Program-made: the position numbers and the translations under genes | Assembly (NCBI GenBank): GCA_033065855.1 | Contig: JAVXUO010000983.1 | Location: forward strand, 124,001-188,000 | DNA from: Escallonia rubra | Lineage: Eukaryota > Streptophyta > Magnoliopsida > Escalloniales > Escalloniaceae | Length of the DNA: 64,000 bases | Direction: 5' to 3' | In this document: piece after piece, positions 22,907 to 32,565 of the stretch | How positions within the stretch are numbered: the stretch's first letter is position 1 | Layout: every line of letters starts with the position of its first letter | The notes under the pieces: generated by a model | Told to the model about the DNA's origin: nothing | What the model saw: only the letters and a program-made list of their open reading frames with translations | The model's database searches: none

Positions 22907-25823
22907 TTCAGTAGGTCATGGAATGCCATTGATGTGGATGTAATTGTGGACTTGCCAGTATTCGATATAACAGATGTAGAAATGGGATCCCTTTAGTAGC
23001 ACCAGCCGAATGAATTAGTGCGTAAAGGTTGAACTGTTGATGAGATTAGGGGGTGTATCGATGTAATGTTCTTTTTTGCTTTGTTACACATTTGTTTTGG
23101 TTAGTGTATTGTTGTGTGTTGTAAGCTGTTAGATTCTTTTTCAAACTCATTTTCTTGAATCTGCTAACTAGAGTTTAGATACTTGCACACTTTGGTATAT
23201 ACTTTTGAACCTGTGCCAGCACAAGTTTCATGGCCATTGCATATCTCGATGTTTGTAGAAAGGTGGCACGAACCATTTGCATTGGCAGGTAGCCAAGTGA
23301 AAGATTATCTTGTTTTCTGAACAAGCTGGTCAAGTGTTATTTGAGGTCTAGATCGTTTACAGTCCTGGGAAAGCAACGATAGAAGAGAACAATACCACAT
23401 TAACATTACTAGTTTTAGTGATGCCTCTTGGATGGACTAGGATGGTTACTTAGATTCCTTCAGGCAGGAGGCTTAATCCTTGTCCTTCATTTGGAGTAGC
23501 CACTTTGTATTCTGGGTGGTGAGTCGTTGAATTTTCTTATTTCAACTTAAGTGGGAATTTAGCTGTCTAAGGGTCATATATTGTGTTGAGAATTTGATTT
23601 AGAGTCACACTCAGTGTGTGTGTGTCTATAAGTAAGGGTGATCGAGAATTACTCCTCGTCTTCTACTTTCTCTTTTTTGTTGATACTTTGCAAATTTTAG
23701 AATAAATTTTGGTACATGTAGACAATGAATTTATTCATAAAGTCATAGGTTAAGTAAGCATCATTTGACAAGTTTTTTAAGGTAAAAATAATAGACAATA
23801 TTAATACTAGTAATCGCAACAAGTTAAGAGAAAGATGCAATAAAAGGAACGAGTAATGGCCAATTGAAAGTCAGGCAAAAAATTAATAAGTTTTGACGTC
23901 GAAGTAGACTTGAATTAAGCTCAACTGCAGAAATGGTTTTAGTCTATGATCAGTCCCCTTTTTTATCAGAACAAGGGACGTATAATTCGAAGTTGACTCC
24001 AATGGATGAATTCTTGGCTATGGATATAGAAATTATATGGGGGAGAGAAAATTTACAATGGACAAATATACATGCTTTGATGTTGTACACTACATTAATA
24101 AAAGTCACATCACAGCTGCTCATCACTGGGGTTATAATACACTAAGACGATCCAAGCTACCCGAGGCTGGTCGTGTTTGCCTGTTAAAAAGCTTATTTGA
24201 GATTGGTTTTTCAGGGTGAATGAACTTAAGGTTGAGAACTTATCCAGCTTGACTACAAGATCCTATGTGAAAATTTGGGATCGACTCCTTTTTTGATAAG
24301 AAAGATATGAACTCGATAGATAAATAAGACATGCTTGATAGTAATTTAAAACTTGATAAGTAAAATGAACAAGGTTGAAAACTTTAAACTCGGCGAATTT
24401 ATAGCTCTACACCTACCCATTACCACTAAATTCTAAATAATTAATTACACCCAAGTTCATGAAGTTGAAATTAAAGTCAAAAACACAAACTTTGAAAATG
24501 CAACAAATCGTGACCTTAATAATTTTTAAAAAGTATCAGCCATATATACCGCATATAGTTTTCAAAATTAGGATTTATTTTTCCCTTTCCTTATTTTCTG
24601 TGTGGGGGTAGCAGTGGTGGTGGTATTGCAGTGCTGCTGGTGGATGATGGTGGTGGCTAACCATTTAATTAAGTGAGAGAAGATGGAAAGGGCGGTGAAG
24701 TAGCGGTGGATTTGGATGGTGAAGGGAGGAGAAGGAAGATGGTGGAGGTGATGGAGGCGGCCTCCGTGATAAAAAAAAAAAAAAAAATTCGCGGCGACGG
24801 ATCGTGCAGATCCATGGTGACATCACCCCAGTAGTGAAGATTCAGAGGAAACATGTGTGTGGGGTGTGTGTCGGGATCTGGCAATTGTGGTGGGTATGGT
24901 GAGAGTCGTGGGTATGATATGGAGTACTGTGGTGGTTGTGATGACGGTGGGTGAAAAGGGAGGGGATAGACGGGAAGGAGGAGGGAGAGGTCACGACAGC
25001 AGTGGCGGTGGGCGGGTGATTTGGGAAGAAAGATAGGAGAACATAAGAGAAGAAGCGATGGTGCAGGGGAATGGGTCACGGTGGTGGACCGTTTGGTGGT
25101 TTTGGAAGGTGGGAGTGTCCCTTGGTGGGTAGTGGTGGTGGTTGTAGGCTGTGGCATGGCAGAGGCGGTGCCAGGCGCAGTGACAATGGTGCTGCGCTAG
25201 CGGTCTTTAAAGAGAAAGTGACATTTAAAGGCATACTCCAAAGGCATTTGAACAATTACTTTTCCATCTTTAGGGGCAATATAATTGTTTTGATTAAACT
25301 GTTATGTATTTTATGATTTCGTTTGGTCAATAGATATTGTTATTATTGTTCAAATTAATAGATATGAATGAATTTTTACCTTAATCTCGGAGACCTGAAT
25401 TTAATTACCCAAATTTAAAAGCTACAAAAATACTTATATGCTTCTAAAGTTTTAAAATAAAAGCTACTAAAATAAAAGAAACATTATACTTCATATTTCC
25501 AAAGCTATACTCAATGTCATAAAATTCTTCTAAGGTGCACGGCGCTCCCGCTCTCAATCATTGCTCTCATTGTCGCTTTATGCTTTTGCACTACGACTAT
25601 CATGTACGTGCCAATTTTATCCTTTCAAGATCGCATTCGACAAATTTATCTGTATTATTCGATTTTCTACATCTTACTTCTTGCAACTTATTAGGATAAA
25701 TTTAATATACGTGAACATAGATTTACTGATTATTTTTACGCTAACTTGACTTGTCAAACGATAATCATTTAATCTGTAATTGCTATTTGAATTCAATTCC
25801 ATATTAACGTTTTATCGGAATAT
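22907..25823. other. 3' UTR of ZCCHC8-like gene and intergenic spacer
   Basis: The first few hundred bases are probably 3' UTR. A GGT/GTGG-rich low-complexity stretch with a 17-bp A run lies at 24600-25190 and resembles the interiors of nearby TIR elements, but I could not find its ends. A short open stretch at 24037-24219 does not resemble a protein I know. No RNA gene was seen. Confidence 0.45.
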
Positions 25824-25832
25824 TAAAAAGAA

Positions 25833-25909
25833 GGGTTAATTACTCACGGCCCCCCTGAGGTTTACCCTAAATTACACACGGACCCCCTTATCTTTTGAAA
25901 ATTACACTC
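25833..25909. repeat. Left terminal inverted repeat of the MULE
   Basis: About 77 bp, pairing with 31927-32003 with few mismatches. The following roughly 130 bp (to about 26040) also match, inverted, the right end of the Pack-MULE at 11545-12661. Confidence 0.9.
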
Positions 25910-26174
25910 CTCTCCCCTGAGGTTTGTACCCGCATTTCACGGAGCCCCAAAAAATTGACGGAGACCCTAACTCCGTCTAAAGATGCTCTGACACTTCACT
26001 TTTTGGAGTTTTCATCCCCAAAATGCCCCCCCTTTCTTGAATAAAACCCCTCTTGCCCCTTAGGGTTTTTCTTCTTCTTCTTCTTCATTCTATTTCTCTT
26101 CTGCAGAGACCCATTTCTTTCTCCTTCTTCCTCCCTTTCTTCCTTCACTTCATTCTTTCCCTTCTAACCAAAAA

Positions 26175-26597
26175 ATGTCAAGGTCAGGAAATGGTGAGGA
26201 ATGGTTGGATCTAAGGTTTAACTACATAAGTTGCTGGTGTAGAAAGAGAGCAAGTCTTAGAATTGTTGAATCTGATGAGAAGCCAAGCAAGGGGAAGTTG
26301 TTCTTCACTTGTGCAAGTGGTGGTTGTAACATGTTTAGTTGGTGCAATCCTGATAGAGCAACATTGAAGCCAAGTGGAAGGTCAATCATCTCTTCACCTG
26401 ATGTTTATGAAGAAATTCGAAGGCATGAAACCAATGAAGAATCAAGGATGCACTTGCTTGAGGCAAATGAAGCTGAAAGGAGTAAAAAATTACAGCTAAT
26501 TGAGTCTAATCAAGCAATGTTGAAGATGTTGGTTATTAGTTCTTTAATTTCATCATGGATGTGTATGTTGATGATAGTTTTTGTCATTAACAAATGA
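26175..26597 (+). CDS. GRF-type zinc finger protein with C-terminal membrane segment, MULE-borne
   Basis: A 140-residue single-exon frame starting at an ATG about 265 bases inside the left TIR. A GRF zinc finger occupies residues about 10-55, with the pattern C-W-C-(x)n-F-F-T-C-(x)4-C-x3-SW (key residues ISCWCRKRA, KLFFTCASGGCNMFSWCNPD). It is followed by a charged helical stretch (EEIRRHETNEESRMHLLEAN) and a hydrophobic C-terminal helix (MLKMLVISSLISSWMCMLMI). GRF fingers bind single-stranded DNA in proteins such as APE2 and TOP3A (established); what this one does is unknown. The frame is intact and placed like a second MULE gene, convergent with the transposase. It could instead be a host GRF gene captured by the element. 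Confidence 0.75.
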   Translation: MSRSGNGEEWLDLRFNYISCWCRKRASLRIVESDEKPSKGKLFFTCASGGCNMFSWCNPDRATLKPSGRSIISSPDVYEEIRRHETNEESRMHLLEANEAERSKKLQLIESNQAMLKMLVISSLISSWMCMLMIVFVINK

Positions 26598-27517
26598 TGA
26601 ATGTGGTGTAGGGTTATGTAATGCAACCAATGTAGCCTTAAGAGAGAAATGGTACTCTCGAATTTTCTAGGGTTCATGTAATGAATGTAATGATATTTGA
26701 ATGAAGTATCTATGGCTGCAATGAAATTTTCTAGGGAAATGAACATGTTGGTTATATATTTTCTAGGCAAATGAAGAGGTTGGTCATCTATTTTCTAAGC
26801 AAATGGAGTATCTATGCCTTCTTAAGGGGGCTTGTGGTTTGTGCACATTGCACAAAGACCACAAGCAATCAACCTGCTCAAATGGTCCAACCACAAAATG
26901 CAAGTCACAACCTGCTCAATTCAATCCCCAAGACAATACACAAACCAAGTCCCCAACAAGTTACCAATATGCTCAAAAGTATGACTATTCAAATACACAA
27001 CTTGTTCCAACCATGCACAAATTCTACCAGCTACAATTTTCAAACTCAAACACAAGCACAACCTGCCCTAACCAATGCTTCTAACACACTTCACATTTTG
27101 TGCAAATAAGTAAGATCTCAATCCTGAGCAACATACTGAAACTAAGTACACATTAGCTCAATAATAACATCATTCATCATCCAAATGTTAACATTGTGCA
27201 AATAGAGTTTACATCATCCAAATGTTTACATCATCCAAATGTTGATAAACATGATTAAAAGCATTAATGTTGACTAAAACCTAAAGTTTACAATTTGAAT
27301 ATTGTAGTCAACCTAACTGTAACCTACAGTTAACCTATTCCCACTATGACTTTAACTTCAAAAATTTGTCTTCAGTCACAGCAATCAACAACATTTTCAA
27401 AGTCTTCGATAAGCTTCACAAAAAGAATCTGCACAGTTTCTGTAATCTTCACAAAATGATCTTCACAAAATGAATCTTCACCATGTATGTACACAAAATG
27501 ATGCACACTAGCAGCAG

Positions 27518-30158
27518 CTAAGGCATGGTTCCTTGACTAGGACCCCCCACAGCAGGTCCTCCCTGTTCAAAAATTCAAAACTACATGTAGTCAAAAGTAA
27601 ACTAAATCACAGTAAACCAAAATCAAAACCACAGTTAGTATACTTACATCCAAATTCATGCTAACTTGACTGCCTCCCACTTGATTGCCTCCAGTTTGGC
27701 TGCCACCAGTTTGGCTGCCACCAGCTTGGCTGCCACCAGCTTGGCTGCCACTAGCTGCAGCAGTGCCCCTACTAATGCCTCTCACAGGTGCCCTTTGACA
27801 GGTCCTTTTGTTGTGCCCAATTTCCTTACAAATTGCACATTTTATGGTGCATGACCTCTTGCCTTCCTTAGCAGGTTCATCAGCAGCCCTTTTCCTCTCT
27901 TTTCTTGGCCTTCCTGGCAATCTTCTTAATGGTGGAGGCTGCAAGGGATCCCCTAGAGCAGGCTGCCATTGGGACTCATCATGTACTGGGTGCATGACCC
28001 CACCATAGGTCTTCAAGTATGTGTCCCTGCTGTAGCATACATCCACAAAATCTAATACTTCCATTCTCCTAGTATTGATGCATGCTGCTGCATGCTTGCA
28101 AGGTATGCCAGTTATATTCCAAACCCTACAACAACAACTCCTCATTTGAAGATCAACCACATGCACCTTCCCAAGATCAACCACCTCAAATTCTGTACCC
28201 CCAGCACACATCACTATACTACAATGCCTAGACTGAACAATGGCTTGGTTGCATTTTTTCACAATCTTGGGAGCTACCTTACCATCCCAAGAGGCAGCAT
28301 TTTCAAACCTTTCATGCACCTTGGACATCAACCTAGTTCTAATAGTATCAACCAAAGATAGCACAGGTTTTTCTCTCAAGTTCCCTAGCCAATTATTGAA
28401 GGACTCAACAATGTTGCTAGTTACATGCTCATTCTTAACAGCATGGTCAAAAGTGTGCCTAGCCCAACTCTCTAACCTATGCCCACTCAACCACTCAGCT
28501 GCTTCTGGTGAGTGGTCCTTCATTTGACCCATGGCAAGGTTAAAGTCATCAACATTATATGCCTTCACAGCAGCCCAGAAATATGCTTTCAACTTGATGC
28601 CAGGGTACTTAGCCTTGAAGTTACAGTAGAGATGCCTGCAGCACCTCCTGTGACTTGTCTGTGGTATGATCTCAGCTAAGGCATTCTCAATACCCTTTTG
28701 GCCATCAGACATAAATACCCATGGCTTAGCTCCAGAACCATCCCCAATTATGCTGAATAAATGATGAAGAAAAAACCTCCAGCTTTGTGTGTTCTCACTC
28801 TCAACCACAGCAAAAGCCACAGGGAACAACCCATTATTCCCATCAAGACCCACAGCAGCCAATAACACACCTCCAAAAGGCCCCTTGAGATGACATCCAT
28901 CAACTGTAAGAAAGGGCCTACAAGCATGTCTAAAGCCATCTTGGATAGCTGTAAATGAGAAAAAGAGCCTATGGAAGTGAGGCAAATCCAAGTTAGGACT
29001 AACCCTCTGAGTTTCAAGCTTGAACAAGCTACCAGGGTTAGTCCTCATCGCTTCATGCCCATACATCCACAACTTCTTGTATGACTCAGCATGAGACCCC
29101 TCTATTTTTTCTAGTGCCTTCCTTTTGGCCCTATAGAGCTGCATTCTATGGGCCTCTACACCAAACTTCTCAGCCAACAATTCTTGCAGACCACCCAAAC
29201 TGATGTTAGGATTTCCCCTAATGTATTTAAACATCTTATCTGAAATCCAAGTGGAATTGGCTTCTTTACTAGTAGTGGCCATCACACAAGTGTGTTCAGG
29301 GCCACACTTCTTAATTTTAAATGTTGTGCCATCAGGGATACTGGTTGCACGTATTCTCCAGGCACATCCAGGGCTGCCACAATGAGCAGCCACCCTTGTC
29401 TTCTCATTCTTGTCTCTCACCAGTTTAAACCCATTCTCAATGGTATAGTCTTTCAAAGTTGCCCTAAAATGATCTATATCTTCAAACAATAAACCCTGAT
29501 GCAGTTCAATTTTTTCCCCTTCCTTGTGTTGAAACAACTTCCCACTCATAAATCTGTCTACATTTATTGTTGCCACATCTACATTCTCATCACTGTTGTA
29601 CAAGGGGGTTTCTTCATCATCATCACATTCTGACAACATTTCATCACTTGGCTTATCATCATCTATCTCAGTGTCTTCATCATTAGTCCCTGACTCTTCA
29701 TCACTCTCACTCACTCCTACTCCTTGCCAATCAAAGTCATCAGAATCATCACTGGACAAATGTATTTCCACCTCACTTCCTTCTTCTTCATCACTGCTGT
29801 CCCCTTCACTTTCTTCTACTTCATTCAAGTCCTCATTTCTAGCTGCCTGACTACTTGGTTCTGGATAACAAACTGTCCCAGGTTCAGCCCTATCAATCTC
29901 TAAGTAGACATGTATATCCTTAGAGTTCTCATATAGTGCAAACATGTCCACTAAAGCCTTATCAGAATTTAATTCAGTCCTGACCTGAGTTCCAGGCAAC
30001 ATGAAGTACATGTCAATGCATAAACCTAGCCTAGGGGGGAGGTCTTTCAAACATAGCTCAGTTGCATCACTTAGCAAGTCCATGTAACTGTATCTGTCTG
30101 GATCTACATTCTCAATCTCTCTGGCTATGTTACAGTAGTGGACCAGCAGGGTATGCAT
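27518..30158 (-). CDS. MURA-type MULE transposase
   Basis: DDE transposase that cuts and joins the element ends. Coding exons on the minus strand are 30158-27648 and 27562-27518 (donor GAT|GTAAGT, acceptor AACAG|GGAGG), giving 851 residues. A PB1-like N-terminal region (1-90) precedes an acidic Ser/Asp/Glu linker (110-190). A MuDR-type WRKY-like zinc domain (about 222-292) has C260, C265, H289 and C291. The catalytic triad is D420 (FLTVDG), D485 (MSDGQKG) and E585 (NIVESFN). Beyond it lie a SWIM finger (GIPCKHAAAC, about 676-694), an AT-hook-like PGRPRKERKR, a CCHC knuckle CAICKEIGHNKRTC (774-787) and GGSQ repeats. The ATG at 30158 is the first in frame and lies two bases after an acceptor, so longer frames from TTG codons were not used. 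No stop or frameshift interrupts it. Confidence 0.92.
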
Positions 30159-30160
30159 TT

Positions 30161-31603
30161 CTGTAATGTATATACAAAGAGAGTTAACTTGGATGTCAAT
30201 TAAGCTGTCAAACAGGGTTGTAATTAACTTGCCAATTTGAAATAATATTATTTTATTTATCAATTAAGGCTTTCACAAAGCTATCAATTAGGTATGTTAA
30301 TTAGTTATCTATTAGGGTTTCCATTTGGGTGTCAATTAGGGCTTTAATTTAAGTTCTTAATTGGGCAAGTTGACTAAGTAGTCAATTAGGGTTTCAATTG
30401 AGTTGTCAATTGGGGTTTCGAAAATGAAATTGTATTAGGGCTTCAATTTCAGTGTCGATTAGGAATTTAATTTGATTAAGTAGTCAATTAGGGTTTCAAT
30501 TAAGTTGTCAATTGGGGTTTCGAAAACGAAATTGAATTAGGGCTTCAATTTCAGTGTCGATTAGGAATTTAATTTGATTAAGTAGTCAATTAGGGTTTCA
30601 ATTAAGTTGTCAATTGAGGTTTCGAAAACGAAATTGAATTAGGGCTTCAATTTCAATGTCGATTAGGGATTCAATTTGATTAAGTAGTCAATTAGGGTTT
30701 CAATTGAGTTGTCAATTGGGGTTTCGAAAACGAAATTGAATTAGGGCTTCAATTTCAGTGTCGATTAGGGATTCAATTTGATTAAGTAGTCAATTAGGGT
30801 TTCAATTGAGTTGTCAATTGGGGTTTCGAAAACGAAATTGAATTAGGGCTTCAATTTCAGTGTCGATTAGGGATTCAATTTGATTAAGTAGTCAATTAGG
30901 GTTTCAATTGAGTTGTCAATTGGGGTTTCGAAAACGAAATTGAATTAGGGCTTCAATTTCAATGTCGATTAGGGATTCAATTTGATTAAGTAGTCAATTA
31001 GGGTTTCAATTGAGTTGTCAATTGGGGTTTCGAAAACGAAATTGAATTAGGGCTTCAATTTCAGTGTCGATTAGGGATTCAATTTGATTAAGTAGTCAAT
31101 TAGGGTTTCAATTGAGTTGTCAATTGGGGTTTCGAAAACGAAATTGAATTAGGGCTTCAATTTCAGTGTCGATTAGGGATTCAATTTGATTAAATAGTCA
31201 ATTAGGGTTTCAATTGACTTTTCAATTGGGGTTTCAATTTAGGGCTTTTAGGGCTTTCGATTATGGCTTCAATTTAGGGATTTCGGTTTAAGGCTTTCGA
31301 TTAGGGCTCTAAGTAGGGCTCTAGTTAGGGTTTTCTGCTAATAATCATATAACATGCAATAATCATATACTAAACATACAATAACCATACACTTAACATG
31401 CAAAAACCATGCACTCAACATGCAATAACCATACACTCAACATGCCCATGATTACATACAACAGAGACTCAACATGCATGTGATTAAACAGAACAGAGAC
31501 GTAAATTAGGGTTTCTTTGTTAAAAATCATCCATTACAGTTTCAAAAAAATGAAGAAACTAGAGAAATGATTGCGATCAGATGAAAAGGGTATGAAAACA
31601 TAC
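30161..31603 (-). other. Leader intron of the MULE transposase gene
   Basis: On the minus strand CACGAAG|GTATGTTTTC gives a donor at 31603 and TACATTACAG an acceptor ending at 30161, two bases before the transposase ATG. The upstream exon (about 31900-31604) has no in-frame ATG and is best read as 5' UTR, although its frame, opened by TTG, would join the transposase frame. The 102-bp tandem array fills most of the intron. This is inferred from splice signals only. Confidence 0.6.
30381..31230. repeat. Tandem array, 102-bp unit, about 8-9 copies
   Basis: GTCAATTAGGGTTTCAATT recurs at 30381, 30483, 30585, 30687, 30789, 30891, 30993, 31095 and 31197, a constant spacing of 102 bp. Each unit also holds a shared GGGGTTTCGAAAACGAAATT segment (with one substitution in the first copy) and TCGATTAGG(G/A)ATT. 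Units are nearly identical in the middle; the first copies carry GATTAGGAATTTAATT and the others GATTAGGGATTCAATT. More divergent AATTAGGG-type sequence flanks it on both sides (30265-30380 and 31230-31330), so the array grew from a short AT-rich motif. Confidence 0.96.
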
Positions 31604-31654
31604 CTTCGTGTTTGCACAACCGTCCACGATCTTCACTCGAGTACCACCGTTCAG

Positions 31655-31702
31655 GGCTGCCGTCGTCGCCGTCGTCGTCGCCGTCGTCGTCGTCGTCGCC
31701 GC
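31655..31702. repeat. GTC/GCC trinucleotide tract in MULE leader exon
   Basis: Imperfect CGTCGTCGC repeats lie in the probable 5' leader exon of the transposase gene. They read as poly-Asp on the minus strand, but the exon has no ATG in that frame. Confidence 0.8.
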
Positions 31703-31926
31703 TGGGTTCGATTTCGCAGAAAGCAAGAAATGGCAATGAAATTTGACGGTAGAACTTCCCTACCAACTTCCCTCTCTCCTCTCTCTCGAAGTCTGTAACC
31801 AAGAGCCACTTGCTCTCTTGATTTCCCTCCAAAACCCAAGAGACACTGTGTGGTTATATATGAGGGCAGAAAGGTCTTTTCATGACCAGCCGTTAACCCC
31901 GTCAAAGAATTTCAAATTTTTGGGGC

Positions 31927-32003
31927 TGAGTGTAATTTGCAAAGATAGTGGGGTCCGAGTGTAATTTAGGGTAAACCTCAGGGGTGCCGTGAGTAATTAA
32001 CCC
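31927..32003. repeat. Right terminal inverted repeat of the MULE
   Basis: Inverted partner of 25833-25909, ending GTGAGTAATTAACCC. The sequence just inside (31830-31926), inverted, also matches the left subterminal region of the Pack-MULE, including TTGACGG(G)GTTAACGG and TTTTGGAGGGA. Confidence 0.9.
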
Positions 32004-32264
32004 TAAAAAGAAAAGACAATAAGGTGTATCATGTACTGCATAGGAAAAAAAAAGTTACATGGTACCTTATGCTTCCAAAGTTGTACACTATGTTGACCTA
32101 ATCCTTTGTACATTGCGTTTGTACTTCTTCCTTGGACATACCACCTGCTCACAAAATCCGAAACTACCCAGGTCTCCCGGTTTGACTAGAAGTGGACTAT
32201 ATAGAAAGAAGACGCTGCAGCCGGTCCCGTTGTACGTGGCCCACAAAATCTGGCAACGCGAACC

Positions 32265-32272
32265 TATAAATA
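32265..32272 (+). promoter_or_regulatory. Candidate TATA box of the HAC gene
   Basis: TATAAATA lies 294 bases upstream of the HAC start codon, in an otherwise plausible promoter. It would place transcription start near 32295-32305. No cap-site data support it. Confidence 0.45.
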
Positions 32273-32565
32273 AAACCACGTCCAGAAACCCAATCAAACA
32301 AACGACCCCTTTTCATCTTTTGCTTTTTGGCCTTTTAAGGACAGACCTTTTCCCATTATAATTCCCTCTCTTTTCCTTCTTTGTCGTAAATTAGGGTTCC
32401 CAAATCCCCGTTCCGACGGCCTGACCTTCCCTTTTCATTGCACCTTTCGCCGTCCTAATTCGATCGTCAATTACCTTAATCGGTTTCTTCCCTTTTTTAA
32501 TCTGCTTCTTTCGTTGTTAGTGCTGTCATTATTACTATTATTGGTAAACTCTAATTTTTTGAGGG

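Larger units (their letters stand above)
25833..32003. mobile_element. Complete autonomous Mutator-like element (MULE), 6171 bp
   Basis: The left TIR (25833-25909) and the inverted right TIR (31927-32003) match over about 77 bp, both starting GGGTTAATTACTCACGGC. The flanking 9-bp duplication, taaaaagaa, is perfect (25824-25832 and 32004-32012), as expected for Mutator-type insertion. Two genes point inward from opposite ends: a minus-strand transposase and a plus-strand GRF zinc-finger protein. This convergent plan recalls mudrA/mudrB of maize MuDR, though the second gene is not mudrB-like. Intact frames and perfect target duplications suggest a recent insertion. It lies between the ZCCHC8-like and HAC genes without breaking either. 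Confidence 0.93.

Noticed and set aside
24037..24219. Short frame that looked like a possible conserved protein or organelle fragment
   Set aside because: No match to a plastid or retroelement protein that I know; too short to support.
24600..25200. GGT-rich block as another TIR transposon
   Set aside because: The composition resembles other elements, but I could not find paired ends or a target duplication.
30159..30263. N-terminal extension of the transposase frame beyond the ATG at 30158
   Set aside because: The longer frame opens with a TTG codon and runs through the intron acceptor at 30161, so it is intron sequence read as protein.
30381..31230. Regularly spaced 102-bp repeats as a CRISPR array
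   Set aside because: The whole unit is conserved with no variable spacers, and the context is a plant transposon.
31604..31832. Exon 1 of the MULE transposase gene as coding (Asp-rich peptide)
   Set aside because: The frame joins in phase with the transposase but begins at TTG and has no ATG; 5' UTR is the simpler reading.
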